Assembly (NCBI GenBank): GCA_964401355.1
Contig: CAYNYJ010000009.1
Location: forward strand, 1-58,018
Length of the DNA: 58,018 nt
Direction of reading: 5' to 3'
From: SZUA-152 sp964401355
Lineage (GTDB): Bacteria; Pseudomonadota; Gammaproteobacteria; SZUA-152
Shown here piece after piece: positions 8,539-17,143 of the stretch; positions within the stretch are counted from its first letter, which is position 1, and every line of letters begins with the position of its first letter. A program made the position numbers and the translations under genes. The notes below the pieces were generated by a model. That model ran no database searches and was not told the DNA's origin. It saw nothing but the letters and a program-made list of their open reading frames with translations.

Positions 8539-11500
8539 TCAAGAAATCTGTAACACTTTCTCCAGCAGCTGTTTGATGGTCTCCTGATCAAAGTTTTTCT
8601 CCAGCGCTCCATCAAACCCATGGTCTTTGTATCGAGTCATCTCCGGGCCGCCGCTGTAGCCGCTGGCGACGATGATTTTGGCCTGGGGATCAAGGCGGCG
8701 GATGAGAGCGGCGACGGCTCTGCCACCCTGTTCACCAGGCAGGGAGAGGTCGAGGATCACAATGTCAATGCGGTTGCCGCTGTCTAACGCCTCTTGGTAG
8801 TGGCCGAGGGCTTGCTCGCCAGTACTGGCGAGCAGGGTCTGGCAGCCGAGTTTTGCTAGCCGCAGGCTGAACAGTTCTCGTACGTCGGCTTCGTCGTCCA
8901 TGACCAGGATGGTGCACCCGGCGAGGGTGTTTTGGGACGCGCGGGTATCGCTGGGGGCTTGGGCGTCGGCTGGGTTTGTGGGTTCGTCGAGTCGGTTGCG
9001 CACTTGGGCTAGCAGAGTGCGGGAGCTGTAGGGTTTGTAGAGCAGGTTTTGGTGCAGGGCGTCGTCACCTAGAGCGGAGGGGCGGTCGTCGGCGAAGCCG
9101 CTGACCATTTGCAGTTTGATGCGGGGGTAGTGTTGCTGGACGTGGGCGGCGAGTTGGTAGCCATCCATATGGGGCATGATGAGGTCACTGATGATGAGGT
9201 CAATGGGGGCATTTTCGCAGTCGGCCTTTTCGAGGATGCGCAGGGCCTGGGCGCCGTCGTGGGCGGTGAGAATGCGGTAGCCTTGGGTGCTTAAGATGTC
9301 TTGTGCCAGTTCGACTAGGGCGGGTTCGTCGTCGACGATCAGGAGGGTTTCGCTACCGCGCATGTGTTGTGTTTCTGCGCAGGGAGGAGTGGGGCTGTGG
9401 GTGCCGGTGTGGCGGCTGCGGGGAAAGTAGAGAACGAAGCAGCTGCCTTGTCCCGCTTCAGAATAGACTTTGATGACGCCGCTGCTGCGTTCAACGAAGC
9501 CGTAGACTTGGCTGAGGCCGAGGCCGGTGCCACGTTCGCCTTTGGTGGAGAAAAAGGGGTCAAAGATTTTTTCTTTGGTGTCGATGTCCATGCCGCTGCC
9601 AGTGTCGGTGATGCTGAGCAGGATGTAGTCGCCGACGTCCAGGTTTAGCCGTTGCGCGTCCAGGGTCGTCAGTTTTTGGTTGTGGGTGCGCAGGGTGAGT
9701 TGTCCATTTCCACTGATGGCGTGCATAGCGTTGATGCTCATGTTGATGATGGCGTCTTCCAGGTCACCATTGTCCAGCAATACGGGCCAGAGATTGTCTG
9801 CGAGGTCGAGCACCAGTTTGATGCGCACGGTCAGGGTTTTTTCCAGCATCAGTCGCTGTTCCTGGATCAGTTCGTTGATGTTCAGCACCGTGGCATCCAG
9901 GCTTTTATGGCGGGTGAAGGCCAGCAATTTTTGGGTGAGTTTGGCACCACGCTCGGCGGCACGCTGGATGCTCTGGGCATATTTCCCCAGCGTTGGCTCA
10001 TCCGTCAGGCGATCATTAAGTTGCTCAGCGTAACCCATGATGATGCCTAACAGGTTGTTGTAGTCGTGGGCGATGCCGCCAGTGAGTTTGCCCAGGGCCT
10101 CCATTTTCTGGCTGCGGCGAAGTTGTTCTTCCTGGTGCCGACGTTCGGTAATATCGGTAGAGATACCACACACCGCGTAGATATTATTTTCTTCATTGAA
10201 CAGGGGAAACTTGATCGAAACGTAGGTGTGAATACCGTCGTCCTGAGGAGCCCTTTCTTCTGATTCTATGGCGTGCCCTGCAGCCAGCACCGCTTTGTCG
10301 TTACTTTGCATCTGATCGGCAACGTCTTTGGGGAAAATGTCGTGTAAGGTTTTATTGAGGATGTCTTCACGTTTTGTATGAAACAGTTTTTCAAATTGCT
10401 GGTTAATAAAAATAAAACGCCCTTCGATATCTTTCACATAAATAACCGCAGGCGAATGATCCATAATGGCTTGCAAGTCACGTTTGCTTTTGGTCGCAGC
10501 CTCCCGCAAATGATACTGTTCCGTTACATCATTAAACACCAACACCATGCCTAATATTTTTTCATCGGCACGAATCGGTGCCGCAGAATCGGCGATCTGA
10601 TATTCCGCGCCGTGCTTTGAAATCAGCGTGGTGTGGTTGCTGAGAAAAACTGTCTTACCCGTGGCAATCACCTTTTCAACCGGGTTTTCCATAGGCTCTC
10701 GCGTGGTCACATTAATGATCGGAAAAATGGTTTTGAGCGGTTGCCCCTCGGCCTCGGCCAATGACCAGCCCGTGAGTTGTTCGGCAACAGGATTCATGCG
10801 CGTGACATTGCCTTCGGCATCGGTGGCGATCACCCCGTCGCCAATGGAGTTAAGCGTGATACGCAGATTTTCCTCTCGATCCTGCAGTATCAGCATATCG
10901 CGAGTACGTCTGCGCTCGTGGCGTTGCAACACAACACCAATCAACACGCCCAGTATTCCGGTGATGGCGACCAGCAGGCCTTGCATGAAATGAAATCGCC
11001 GCAGTTGCTGCTTCACCATCAAACGCAAAGCAACCAATACATCGTCGGCGTTCAACAGAAAATCATCAAACGTCTTGTCGAAGCGTTGATCAATATCCGA
11101 GCCGACGCCGGATACCGATCGTAGCCTCCATCTCTCCTGGGCAATTACCCGGAAGGCTCTGATACCCTCCAGCGTCTGCTCGATCCCCTCGCGTAACGCC
11201 AGCTCCTTCAGTGGAACATAGCTGTTCCCATTGGCTTCCCCCCCTTCGAGCATTGCCAAGGCGTACCATTCTGCTTTATCCAGATATTTCCAAACATCCC
11301 TGATATCAACAAAGGGATCCCCACTGATGATTTCCTCGAACCACAAATGCGCACTGGTAGCTTGATATTTAATATCCACAGCCGCGCCAATTAAAGGCAC
11401 GTAACGCTCCACCATGCTGCGCCCTGTGTGAAAGGAATAAAACACCACGCTCGCAACTCCCAAGGTCAGTATGGCTACCCACAGGAAAGGCGTTCGCCTG

Positions 11501-11556
11501 TCACTCTTTGTGTCCATAAGGCCCCGGGTTTCAGACTGTATTTGTACTTTCAGCAT
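8539..11556 (-). CDS. Hybrid sensor histidine kinase with two PAS and two receiver domains
   Basis: 1005 residues. TM1 is at about 24-44, then a periplasmic helical sensor and TM2 at about 190-210. PAS1 begins SIGDGVIATDAEGN and PAS2 begins IMDHSPAVIYVKD. HisKA has GGIAHDYNNLLG (H497), followed by HATPase (DTGSGMD, GTGLGLSQ). Receiver 1 has ISDLIMPHMDGY with phosphoacceptor D791 and receiver 2 has VILDLSLPGEQGG with D936. The HDYNN form of the H box is the NtrB/hybrid type. Start: the first ATG is preceded by AGGTGG with 6-bp spacing; a later ATG at 11517 lacks this. No Hpt or output domain is encoded nearby, so the downstream partner is unknown. It ends 94 bp from the convergent kinase. Confidence 0.93.
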   Translation of the reverse strand: MLKVQIQSETRGLMDTKSDRRTPFLWVAILTLGVASVVFYSFHTGRSMVERYVPLIGAAVDIKYQATSAHLWFEEIISGDPFVDIRDVWKYLDKAEWYALAMLEGGEANGNSYVPLKELALREGIEQTLEGIRAFRVIAQERWRLRSVSGVGSDIDQRFDKTFDDFLLNADDVLVALRLMVKQQLRRFHFMQGLLVAITGILGVLIGVVLQRHERRRTRDMLILQDREENLRITLNSIGDGVIATDAEGNVTRMNPVAEQLTGWSLAEAEGQPLKTIFPIINVTTREPMENPVEKVIATGKTVFLSNHTTLISKHGAEYQIADSAAPIRADEKILGMVLVFNDVTEQYHLREAATKSKRDLQAIMDHSPAVIYVKDIEGRFIFINQQFEKLFHTKREDILNKTLHDIFPKDVADQMQSNDKAVLAAGHAIESEERAPQDDGIHTYVSIKFPLFNEENNIYAVCGISTDITERRHQEEQLRRSQKMEALGKLTGGIAHDYNNLLGIIMGYAEQLNDRLTDEPTLGKYAQSIQRAAERGAKLTQKLLAFTRHKSLDATVLNINELIQEQRLMLEKTLTVRIKLVLDLADNLWPVLLDNGDLEDAIINMSINAMHAISGNGQLTLRTHNQKLTTLDAQRLNLDVGDYILLSITDTGSGMDIDTKEKIFDPFFSTKGERGTGLGLSQVYGFVERSSGVIKVYSEAGQGSCFVLYFPRSRHTGTHSPTPPCAETQHMRGSETLLIVDDEPALVELAQDILSTQGYRILTAHDGAQALRILEKADCENAPIDLIISDLIMPHMDGYQLAAHVQQHYPRIKLQMVSGFADDRPSALGDDALHQNLLYKPYSSRTLLAQVRNRLDEPTNPADAQAPSDTRASQNTLAGCTILVMDDEADVRELFSLRLAKLGCQTLLASTGEQALGHYQEALDSGNRIDIVILDLSLPGEQGGRAVAALIRRLDPQAKIIVASGYSGGPEMTRYKDHGFDGALEKNFDQETIKQLLEKVLQIS

Positions 11557-11963
11557 AACAATCCACCTGCCGCTGTATTAAAATTGCAAACAATCAAACA
11601 AGCCCTTGAGGCTAATTTTAAACAGCTTGCTTTGCGTATTCAGTAACACGACAATTATTAATTCTCTATTTACGGTTTATCTTATATCATCATTCGCTCT
11701 ACCAGACTCCACTAAAAATATAAGGGTATGATTCCGTTCCTCGAGGTATTTATTGGCCCTCCACTCAACGAATTCACATCACTTCTCTTAACATTGCCGC
11801 CATCCTGATTACCGTTTGGCTCATTTTCCCCATCGCCTCCGCCCCGATATGGGATTTCACCAGCAGCACGCTCGTGAAAATCTGTTCACTGCGATTCCAC
11901 ACAGCCATTTTCATGATGAAAATAATGCACCCGGTTTCCAGGCAAATGCCCTCTTGATTTTCC
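11557..11963. other. Intergenic region between divergent kinase and iron-uptake genes
   Basis: AT-rich region with no convincing gene. A 63-codon minus-strand frame (11774-11965) and a plus-strand hydrophobic frame without a normal start codon (about 11720-11957) are both present but have no ribosome site or recognised homology. The region must hold the promoter of the hybrid kinase (minus) and, at its right edge, the Fur-controlled promoter of the iron transporter. Confidence 0.4.
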
Positions 11964-11982
11964 AATGATAATCATTATCATT
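11964..11982 (+). promoter_or_regulatory. Fur box
   Basis: AATGATAATCATTATCATT is a 19-bp palindrome with only the central base unpaired, and it matches the Fur consensus of repeated GATAAT/ATTATC hexamers. It lies 34 bp before the ATG of the iron-binding protein. Iron-bound Fur should block transcription of the transporter when iron is plentiful. The match is close enough that the assignment is nearly certain, though binding is inferred. Confidence 0.93.
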
Positions 11983-12016
11983 TGCAACAAATCAGTAAAC
12001 CCTTGGAAAACCTCAC

Positions 12017-13033
12017 ATGAAACATTTAACCGTCCCGCTTCTGCTCTGTCTGCTTGCCGTTATTTTGAGCATTTCCCCTGTTCTTTCTATGGCTGATGAC
12101 AGCCTGGTCATCTATTCCGGACGTAGCGACAAATTCGTCAAACCGGTGATTGCCAAATTCACTGAGCAAACCGGTATCAAGGTCATCTTGCACACCGGCA
12201 AATCCACAGCATTGCTCAACAAGCTGCGCATCGAAGGCAAGCGTACCGACGCCGATTTATACCTGAGCAATGACGCTGGCAATCTGCAACGTGGCAGCGA
12301 CTGGGGACTGTTTCGCACTATCGACAGCGACTTACTGAGTCCCATCGACCCCGCCTACCGGGCCACCGATAATACCTGGGTGGGGCTGTCCGCTCGTGCC
12401 CGCGTATTGGTGGTCAATACCCAGGGGCCCTGGGCTAACAAACTCACTTCGGTGTTTGATCTCGCCGACCCGGCCCTCAAGGGCAAACTGGGCATCACCA
12501 ACAGCACCAACGGCAGCTATATCGCCGGTGTGACGGTATACATGCTCGCCGCCGGGAAAGATAAAACCCGTCAATGGCTGCAAGGTATGAAGGCCAATGT
12601 GGGTGGCAAAGTGTTCAACAAACACAGCAGGGTGGTGAAGGCCGTGGCCCGCGGTAAATTGCAAGTGGGGCTGGTTAATCACTATTACATCTACCGTCAT
12701 CTCGACAAATACCCGGACGCACCCATCAAGATCATATTGCCAGATCAAGGCAAAGATGAAATGGGCATCGCCTGGAATGTGGCCGGTATCGCCATTACCA
12801 AAAGCACCCCCAAAGCCGCATTGGCCGAAAAATTGGTGGCTTTCCTGGTGTCCGCCGCCGGCCAATATCAGTTTGCCAAGATCAATCGCGAATACCCCAC
12901 CCGCATCGGTATCGCGGCCAACAGCGTCATCCCCGCCGCAGGCAGCTACCGAATCGCCAATGTGCCCATGACGGCACTGGGCACGCAACGCGACGCGACC
13001 CTGGACCTCATCGAACAAGTGGGCATGCCTTGA
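12017..13033 (+). CDS. Iron(III) ABC transporter periplasmic binding protein (FbpA/FutA type)
   Basis: 338 residues. A signal peptide (about 1-26, ending near SMA-DD) leads into a two-lobed ferric-binding protein: LVIYSGRSDKFVKPVIAKFTEQTG, then DADLYLSNDAG. The adjacent tyrosines in VNHYYIYRH are the iron ligands of FbpA-type proteins. It binds free Fe(III) in the periplasm and hands it to the permease encoded 36 bp downstream. The Fur box directly upstream fits iron-starvation induction. Paralogues named FbpA, AfuA, FutA or IdiA cannot be separated by eye. Confidence 0.92.
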   Translation: MKHLTVPLLLCLLAVILSISPVLSMADDSLVIYSGRSDKFVKPVIAKFTEQTGIKVILHTGKSTALLNKLRIEGKRTDADLYLSNDAGNLQRGSDWGLFRTIDSDLLSPIDPAYRATDNTWVGLSARARVLVVNTQGPWANKLTSVFDLADPALKGKLGITNSTNGSYIAGVTVYMLAAGKDKTRQWLQGMKANVGGKVFNKHSRVVKAVARGKLQVGLVNHYYIYRHLDKYPDAPIKIILPDQGKDEMGIAWNVAGIAITKSTPKAALAEKLVAFLVSAAGQYQFAKINREYPTRIGIAANSVIPAAGSYRIANVPMTALGTQRDATLDLIEQVGMP

Positions 13034-13069
13034 ATCTCAGTGACAAACTGTTAGTGGCGAGGGGTTAAA

Positions 13070-14704
13070 TTGGCAGCCTCACTTAGCTCCATGCTCTCTG
13101 CCACGTTCAGCAATTCCGCTCGCAACGGTGGTCAGCGATTTATTTCGCTCGGCGGAATCGCCGTGGTGGTGGTGGTATTGGCCGCCATGCCGTTGCTGTA
13201 TGTCATTTACAACAGCCTGCAACTCTCCACCGAGCAATGGGGTCAACTGTGGAGCAGCCGCTTGCCAGAGCTGTTGTGGAACACCCTGTCACTGGCGGTA
13301 CTGGTCTCCATTGGCTGCGTCATTTTGGGCGTTTCCAGCGCCTGGTGGATCGCCCGCCGAGAATTCCCTGGCCGACGTCTCGCCACCTGGCTGATGATTC
13401 TGCCACTCACCGTGCCCACTTACGTATTCGCCCACATCTACACCACGCTGTTGGAAGAGGACGGCTGGCTGGGACGGCTCTGGTTATGGCTGTTTGGCGA
13501 CGATGCGCCCCTGCCCGATCTGTATAACATCTGGGGAGTGACATTAATTCTCTCCCTGGCCGGATTTTCCTACGTGTTTTTATTGACCCGCAGTGCCTTG
13601 TCGCAATCCACCCGCTCATTGGAAGAGGCGGCGCGCATCCAGGGGGCCAGCGGCTTTGAAGTCTTTTGGCGCATTAATCTACCACTGCTGCGACCCGCCA
13701 TCGCCGCGGGACTGGCCGTCGTGGTACTGCACGTATTGTCCGATTTTGGCGCTGTCAGCATGCTGCGCTTCCAGACCTTTACACTGAGCATTTACCTGCA
13801 AATGAGCGGGCGTTTCGATTACCAGGCCGCCGCAGGCCTGTCACTCATCCTGGTGATGCTGAGCCTCACTTTTCTGGTACTGGAACGTTTTTTCCGCAGC
13901 CGCCAACGTTATTATTCCACCCGCCAAAATCGTCAGCAAACTCTGCGCCAAGCTTCCCGTCTGGAGACAAGCTTGATCTGGCTGTGGCTGGGCCTGATCA
14001 CCCTGTTCGCCTTTGGTCTGCCGCTGGCCTGGATGCTGAGCTGGAGCTGGCAGGCCTGGACACAGGATTTGATTAACGCCGAATTCTGGGGTTACGCCGG
14101 CAACTCATTAATGGTCGCCACCATCGCCGCCACCCTCGCGGTAATCGCCGCTTTCCCTGTGGCTTTTTACAATGCCCGCAAACGCTCCACGGGCAGCCAA
14201 GCCCTGCTGCAGTTTTCCAGCGTGGGGTTTGTGTTACCCGGGCCAGTGATCGCACTCGGCATCCTGAGTTTTCTACTGGCCCAGCTACCGTTTCTGTACG
14301 GCGGACTGGCTGCCCTGCTGATCGCTGTGGTCATCCGTTTTCTGCCACTGGCGGTACAAGCCCAGGACGCTGCCATGGCCCAGCTCACCCCCTCACTGGA
14401 ACAGGCTGGCCGCAGCCTCGGTGCCGGGCCACTGGAAAATCTCTGGCGAGTCGTGTTGCCCATGATCCGCGGCGGCATGGCCACCGCCTGGGTGCTGGTG
14501 TTTATCGACGTCCTCAAAGAATTACCCGCTACCTTGATTCTGCGCCCTACCGGCTTCGACACTCTGCCGGTGCGTATCTGGATCGAGGCCAGCGAAGAAA
14601 TGCTGGAACTGGCCGCCCCTGCGGCCCTGATGCTGGTGATTGGCGCATTGCCGGTGCTATGGATCATGATGCGCGGCCAGACAACAAACACCGGCTCCGA
14701 CTAG
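13070..14704 (+). CDS. Iron(III) ABC transporter permease (FbpB type)
   Basis: 544 residues, a fused permease with two copies of the ABC inner-membrane domain and about 12 membrane segments. Each half has its EAA loop: EEAARIQGASGFEVFWRINLP in the first and EQAGRSLGAGPLENLWRVVLP in the second. The start is TTG, preceded by GAGGGG at good spacing; an ATG at 13091 would drop 7 residues. It forms an operon with the binding protein. No ATPase gene (fbpC) follows: the next genes are a cell-wall hydrolase and a glycosyltransferase. The ATPase must be encoded elsewhere or shared. Confidence 0.92.
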   Translation: MAASLSSMLSATFSNSARNGGQRFISLGGIAVVVVVLAAMPLLYVIYNSLQLSTEQWGQLWSSRLPELLWNTLSLAVLVSIGCVILGVSSAWWIARREFPGRRLATWLMILPLTVPTYVFAHIYTTLLEEDGWLGRLWLWLFGDDAPLPDLYNIWGVTLILSLAGFSYVFLLTRSALSQSTRSLEEAARIQGASGFEVFWRINLPLLRPAIAAGLAVVVLHVLSDFGAVSMLRFQTFTLSIYLQMSGRFDYQAAAGLSLILVMLSLTFLVLERFFRSRQRYYSTRQNRQQTLRQASRLETSLIWLWLGLITLFAFGLPLAWMLSWSWQAWTQDLINAEFWGYAGNSLMVATIAATLAVIAAFPVAFYNARKRSTGSQALLQFSSVGFVLPGPVIALGILSFLLAQLPFLYGGLAALLIAVVIRFLPLAVQAQDAAMAQLTPSLEQAGRSLGAGPLENLWRVVLPMIRGGMATAWVLVFIDVLKELPATLILRPTGFDTLPVRIWIEASEEMLELAAPAALMLVIGALPVLWIMMRGQTTNTGSD

Positions 14705-14726
14705 CCGAAACCGTCGGCTTTCTTTA
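14703..14726 (+). terminator. Likely Rho-independent terminator of the iron-transport operon
   Basis: AGCCGA (14703-14708) pairs with TCGGCT (14714-14719) across a 5-base loop and is followed by TTCTTT. The stem overlaps the permease stop codon. A second short hairpin (GCCCGG/CCGGGC, 14745-14761) follows. Stem length is modest, hence moderate confidence. Confidence 0.5.
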
Positions 14727-14770
14727 CAATCCCCTCCTCAACAAGCCCGGCTATCCCGGGCGTTGCATAC

Positions 14771-14807
14771 AAGCCATTGTTTAATAGAACTATTCATATA
14801 ATGGCTT
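14771..14807. repeat. Inverted repeat with nested inner hairpin
   Basis: AAGCCATT (14771-14778) and AATGGCTT (14800-14807) can pair, and inside the loop AATAG pairs with CTATT. It lies upstream of the cell-wall hydrolase gene, so it could be an operator or part of its leader. Function unknown. Confidence 0.45.
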
Positions 14808-14924
14808 GATAATTGCTTAAACCCCGACATTGAGCAAATTTTAGTCATTTTAGCGGTCTTAACACGGACGCGAACAAGGTCTGCGGCACTAAACGCCCAT
14901 GGCCATCAGGAGTTTTTCAACAGC

Positions 14925-15467
14925 ATGACCCAGCAGCCCCGTACCCAACACCTTATCTCTGCTGGAATATCGCGCATACGGGCCTTTTTTATCGCCCTCG
15001 CATTGACCGGCATGACCGCCACACCCAGCTTTGCGTCCGACAATAAACAACAGCGGCTCGCGGCCAAGCAAATACGTTGCCTGGCGCTCAACGTCTATTT
15101 TGAAGCACGCGGCGAAGCCACGGAAGGCCAACTTGCGGTTGCAATGGTCACCATGAATCGAGTCAAAAACCGTTATTACCCAAATACGGTGTGTGGCGTG
15201 GTCTGGCAAAAAAGGCAATTTAGCTGGACCCACGATGGCAAAAGTGACCGCCCGCGGGATGTTCAAGCCTGGGACCTGGCACAGAAGATCGCCCGCTTTA
15301 CCTACCAGCGTTACGGCAAACTTTCAGAGCGAACCCGAAATGCCTTGGATCTGACCAAAGGCGCCTTACATTTTTACGCACCTCAGCTGGCATTACCTTA
15401 CTGGGCAAAAGTCCACACCGTGACTCGCGAAATCGGCGGACATATCTTTTTAACAGGCAGGAGTTAA
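14925..15467 (+). CDS. Cell wall hydrolase (SleB/CwlJ family)
   Basis: 180 residues. A signal peptide (about 1-38, ending FAS) is followed by the hydrolase_2 domain seen in SleB/CwlJ proteins: CLALNVYFEARGEATEGQLAVAMVTMNRV. The glutamate in YFEARGE is the expected catalytic acid, and CGVVWQKRQFSW is the second conserved block. In non-spore-formers these exported proteins are thought to cut peptidoglycan during growth or division. The start has AGGAG upstream. The gene is monocistronic and converges on the glycosyltransferase gene. Confidence 0.88.
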   Translation: MTQQPRTQHLISAGISRIRAFFIALALTGMTATPSFASDNKQQRLAAKQIRCLALNVYFEARGEATEGQLAVAMVTMNRVKNRYYPNTVCGVVWQKRQFSWTHDGKSDRPRDVQAWDLAQKIARFTYQRYGKLSERTRNALDLTKGALHFYAPQLALPYWAKVHTVTREIGGHIFLTGRS

Positions 15468-15472
15468 AGGCT

Positions 15473-15540
15473 AGGACTGAGGACTGAGTTTAAGCCAATT
15501 GTTCTGTTGCTAAATCCTTAGTCCTCAACACTCAGTCCTT
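15473..15540. terminator. Bidirectional stem-loop between convergent genes
   Basis: AGGACTGAGGACTGAG (15473-15488) faces AGTCCTCAACACTCAGTCCT (15520-15539), giving a 9-bp outer stem with an alternative inner pairing because the left arm is a tandem of GGACTGA. It sits in the 77-bp gap between the hydrolase and glycosyltransferase stops and is followed by TTTATTTT on the plus strand. Confidence 0.6.
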
Positions 15541-15544
15541 TATT

Positions 15545-16666
15545 TTAAACGGGCTCTTTCCAGGAAATTTCTTTTCCCTGCTGTGCAGAGCGTACGCTCA
15601 ACACATAAGGCTTGGTGTTGGAAGATTCGTAATAGGTGCGCGTCATCATTTCACTCATGATGCCGGTCGTGAGGAACTGGATAGAAACCACCACTAGCAG
15701 CACGCCCAGCAACAACATGGGTCGGCTACCAATATCTTCTCCAAACACTATTTTCAATATCACCAGATAACCCAGCATGCCTCCACCCAGAGTGCCCATC
15801 AGCAACCCGATGCGGCCAAAAAAGTGCCCCGGTCGCGCCCGAAAACGCATAAAAAAGTAGACAAATAACAAATCAAGCAATACCCGATATGCGCGTGAAA
15901 TTCCGTATTTGGATTCGCCGAATTGCCGCGCATGATGAGTGATAATTTCTTCTTTTATACGAGATGGCGACGTATTAGAGGCCACCCATGCGGGAATAAA
16001 GCGGTGCATCTCGCCGTAAAGCCGTACACTTTTAATAATCTCGGCGCGGTACACTTTCAAGCTGCAACCGTAATCGTGTAGCCGAACACCCGTGATATTG
16101 CCAATCAACCAGTTGGCCATGCGTGACGGAATTTTACGCATCAATAATTTGTCCTGGCGATTCTTACGCCAGCCTGACAATAAATCCAGATCATCATTTA
16201 ACAAACGCGACACCATGCGCGGAATGTCGATAGGATCATTTTGCAAATCACCATCCATGGTGACAATCACGTCACCACGCGCGACATCAATACCTGCCTG
16301 CATCGCTGCGGTCTGACCAAAATTACGCTGTAGCTCCAGCAAACGAATATGACTCAAACCTTGATCGGCAAGTATGCGTTTAATAATCGCCACGGTGTCA
16401 TCACTGCTACCATCATCCACCAACAACAATTCCCATTTGCTCGCGAAATTGGCCAACGCCTCATTGGTGCGTTCGATCAATGGTGTCACACTGCCCTCTT
16501 CGTTAAACAGGGGAATAACCACCGACAGCGAGGCCGCAGAATATGCGGGCGCAGTGGTATCATCACTGGCTTCGCTAGCAACTTTCCCTGAAACGTTCTT
16601 AGCAACGTTCTTAGCAACGTTGTTAGGAACCTTGTCAGTATTTATATCCAACGAAGTGTTTGTCAT
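15545..16666 (-). CDS. Family 2 glycosyltransferase with two C-terminal membrane segments
   Basis: 373 residues from MTNTSLD. The open frame extends upstream to 16741 but that part looks non-coding. The GT-A domain has LSVVIPLFNEEGSV, ELLLVDDGSSDDT and VTMDGDLQNDP (DXD-like metal site), then LLSGWRKNRQD. Two TM segments near the C-terminus (about 305-325 and 335-360) place it with DPM1/GtrB/ArnC-type polyprenyl-phosphate glycosyltransferases, which load a sugar on undecaprenyl phosphate. The acceptor and sugar are unknown. The N-terminal 50 residues hold a 12-bp tandem repeat coding KNVA (about 16592-16630) and may be disordered. Confidence 0.87.
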   Translation of the reverse strand: MTNTSLDINTDKVPNNVAKNVAKNVSGKVASEASDDTTAPAYSAASLSVVIPLFNEEGSVTPLIERTNEALANFASKWELLLVDDGSSDDTVAIIKRILADQGLSHIRLLELQRNFGQTAAMQAGIDVARGDVIVTMDGDLQNDPIDIPRMVSRLLNDDLDLLSGWRKNRQDKLLMRKIPSRMANWLIGNITGVRLHDYGCSLKVYRAEIIKSVRLYGEMHRFIPAWVASNTSPSRIKEEIITHHARQFGESKYGISRAYRVLLDLLFVYFFMRFRARPGHFFGRIGLLMGTLGGGMLGYLVILKIVFGEDIGSRPMLLLGVLLVVVSIQFLTTGIMSEMMTRTYYESSNTKPYVLSVRSAQQGKEISWKEPV

Positions 16667-16837
16667 CAACAACAGACCCTCTGGCAACAAGGTGAATGGC
16701 CCCGACGGGGACAGGGATGGTACTCTGGGTACGCGGCACAAATCCGCACACTCAACAATTAGGCCAAGAGTATAACGGATACTTCAGGTATCTTGAGCGG
16801 ATTTGTTAAACCAGCGGTAGTGCGGAATTAATGATGG

Positions 16838-17143
16838 CTACTGCAGGGCGGGCGACTCGGGGGAAGATTGGGTCATGTCGTGATAACGCACCTGACGCCG
16901 AAACACGTCGATATCGATAGGCGAAAGAATCTCGTCAATGAGACTGCGCATCGGCAGAGAACGAGAATCCGGTTTAGTATTTTTCCACGGCACAATGTAA
17001 AGCACCTTGGGCAACTCTCGGGCACCGGTGATTTCCGTAGCCTCCAACTCCAGCTTTGTCTCCGCCAACAGCGGTGACAAACACGCAAGCATCGACAACA
17101 ACAATACCATCATCATCCCGCTTTTCAGTTTATTCAATCGCAT
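16838..17143 (-). CDS. Small exported protein of unknown function
   Basis: 101 residues. It has a basic N-terminus (MRLNKLK), a hydrophobic core and a likely signal-peptidase I site at about LLA-ET (27). The mature part is about 74 residues, with ELPKVLYIVPWKNTKPDSR and an Asp/Ile-rich segment IDEILSPIDIDVFRRQV. I do not recognise the family. Its start overlaps the end of the 965-residue TPR gene by 14 bp, so it is almost surely the last gene of the long minus-strand operon and works with it. Alternative: a small lipoprotein, but the lipobox is poor. Confidence 0.72.
   Translation of the reverse strand: MRLNKLKSGMMMVLLLSMLACLSPLLAETKLELEATEITGARELPKVLYIVPWKNTKPDSRSLPMRSLIDEILSPIDIDVFRRQVRYHDMTQSSPESPALQ

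Noticed and set aside
11774..11965. 63-codon minus-strand ORF over the Fur region, and a plus-strand hydrophobic frame (about 11720-11957)
   Set aside because: No ribosome site, no normal start for the plus frame, no recognisable family, and the region is a divergent regulatory gap.
12332..13018. 228-codon ORF antisense to the iron-binding protein gene
   Set aside because: Shadow of a GC-rich coding strand; the sense gene has all expected motifs.
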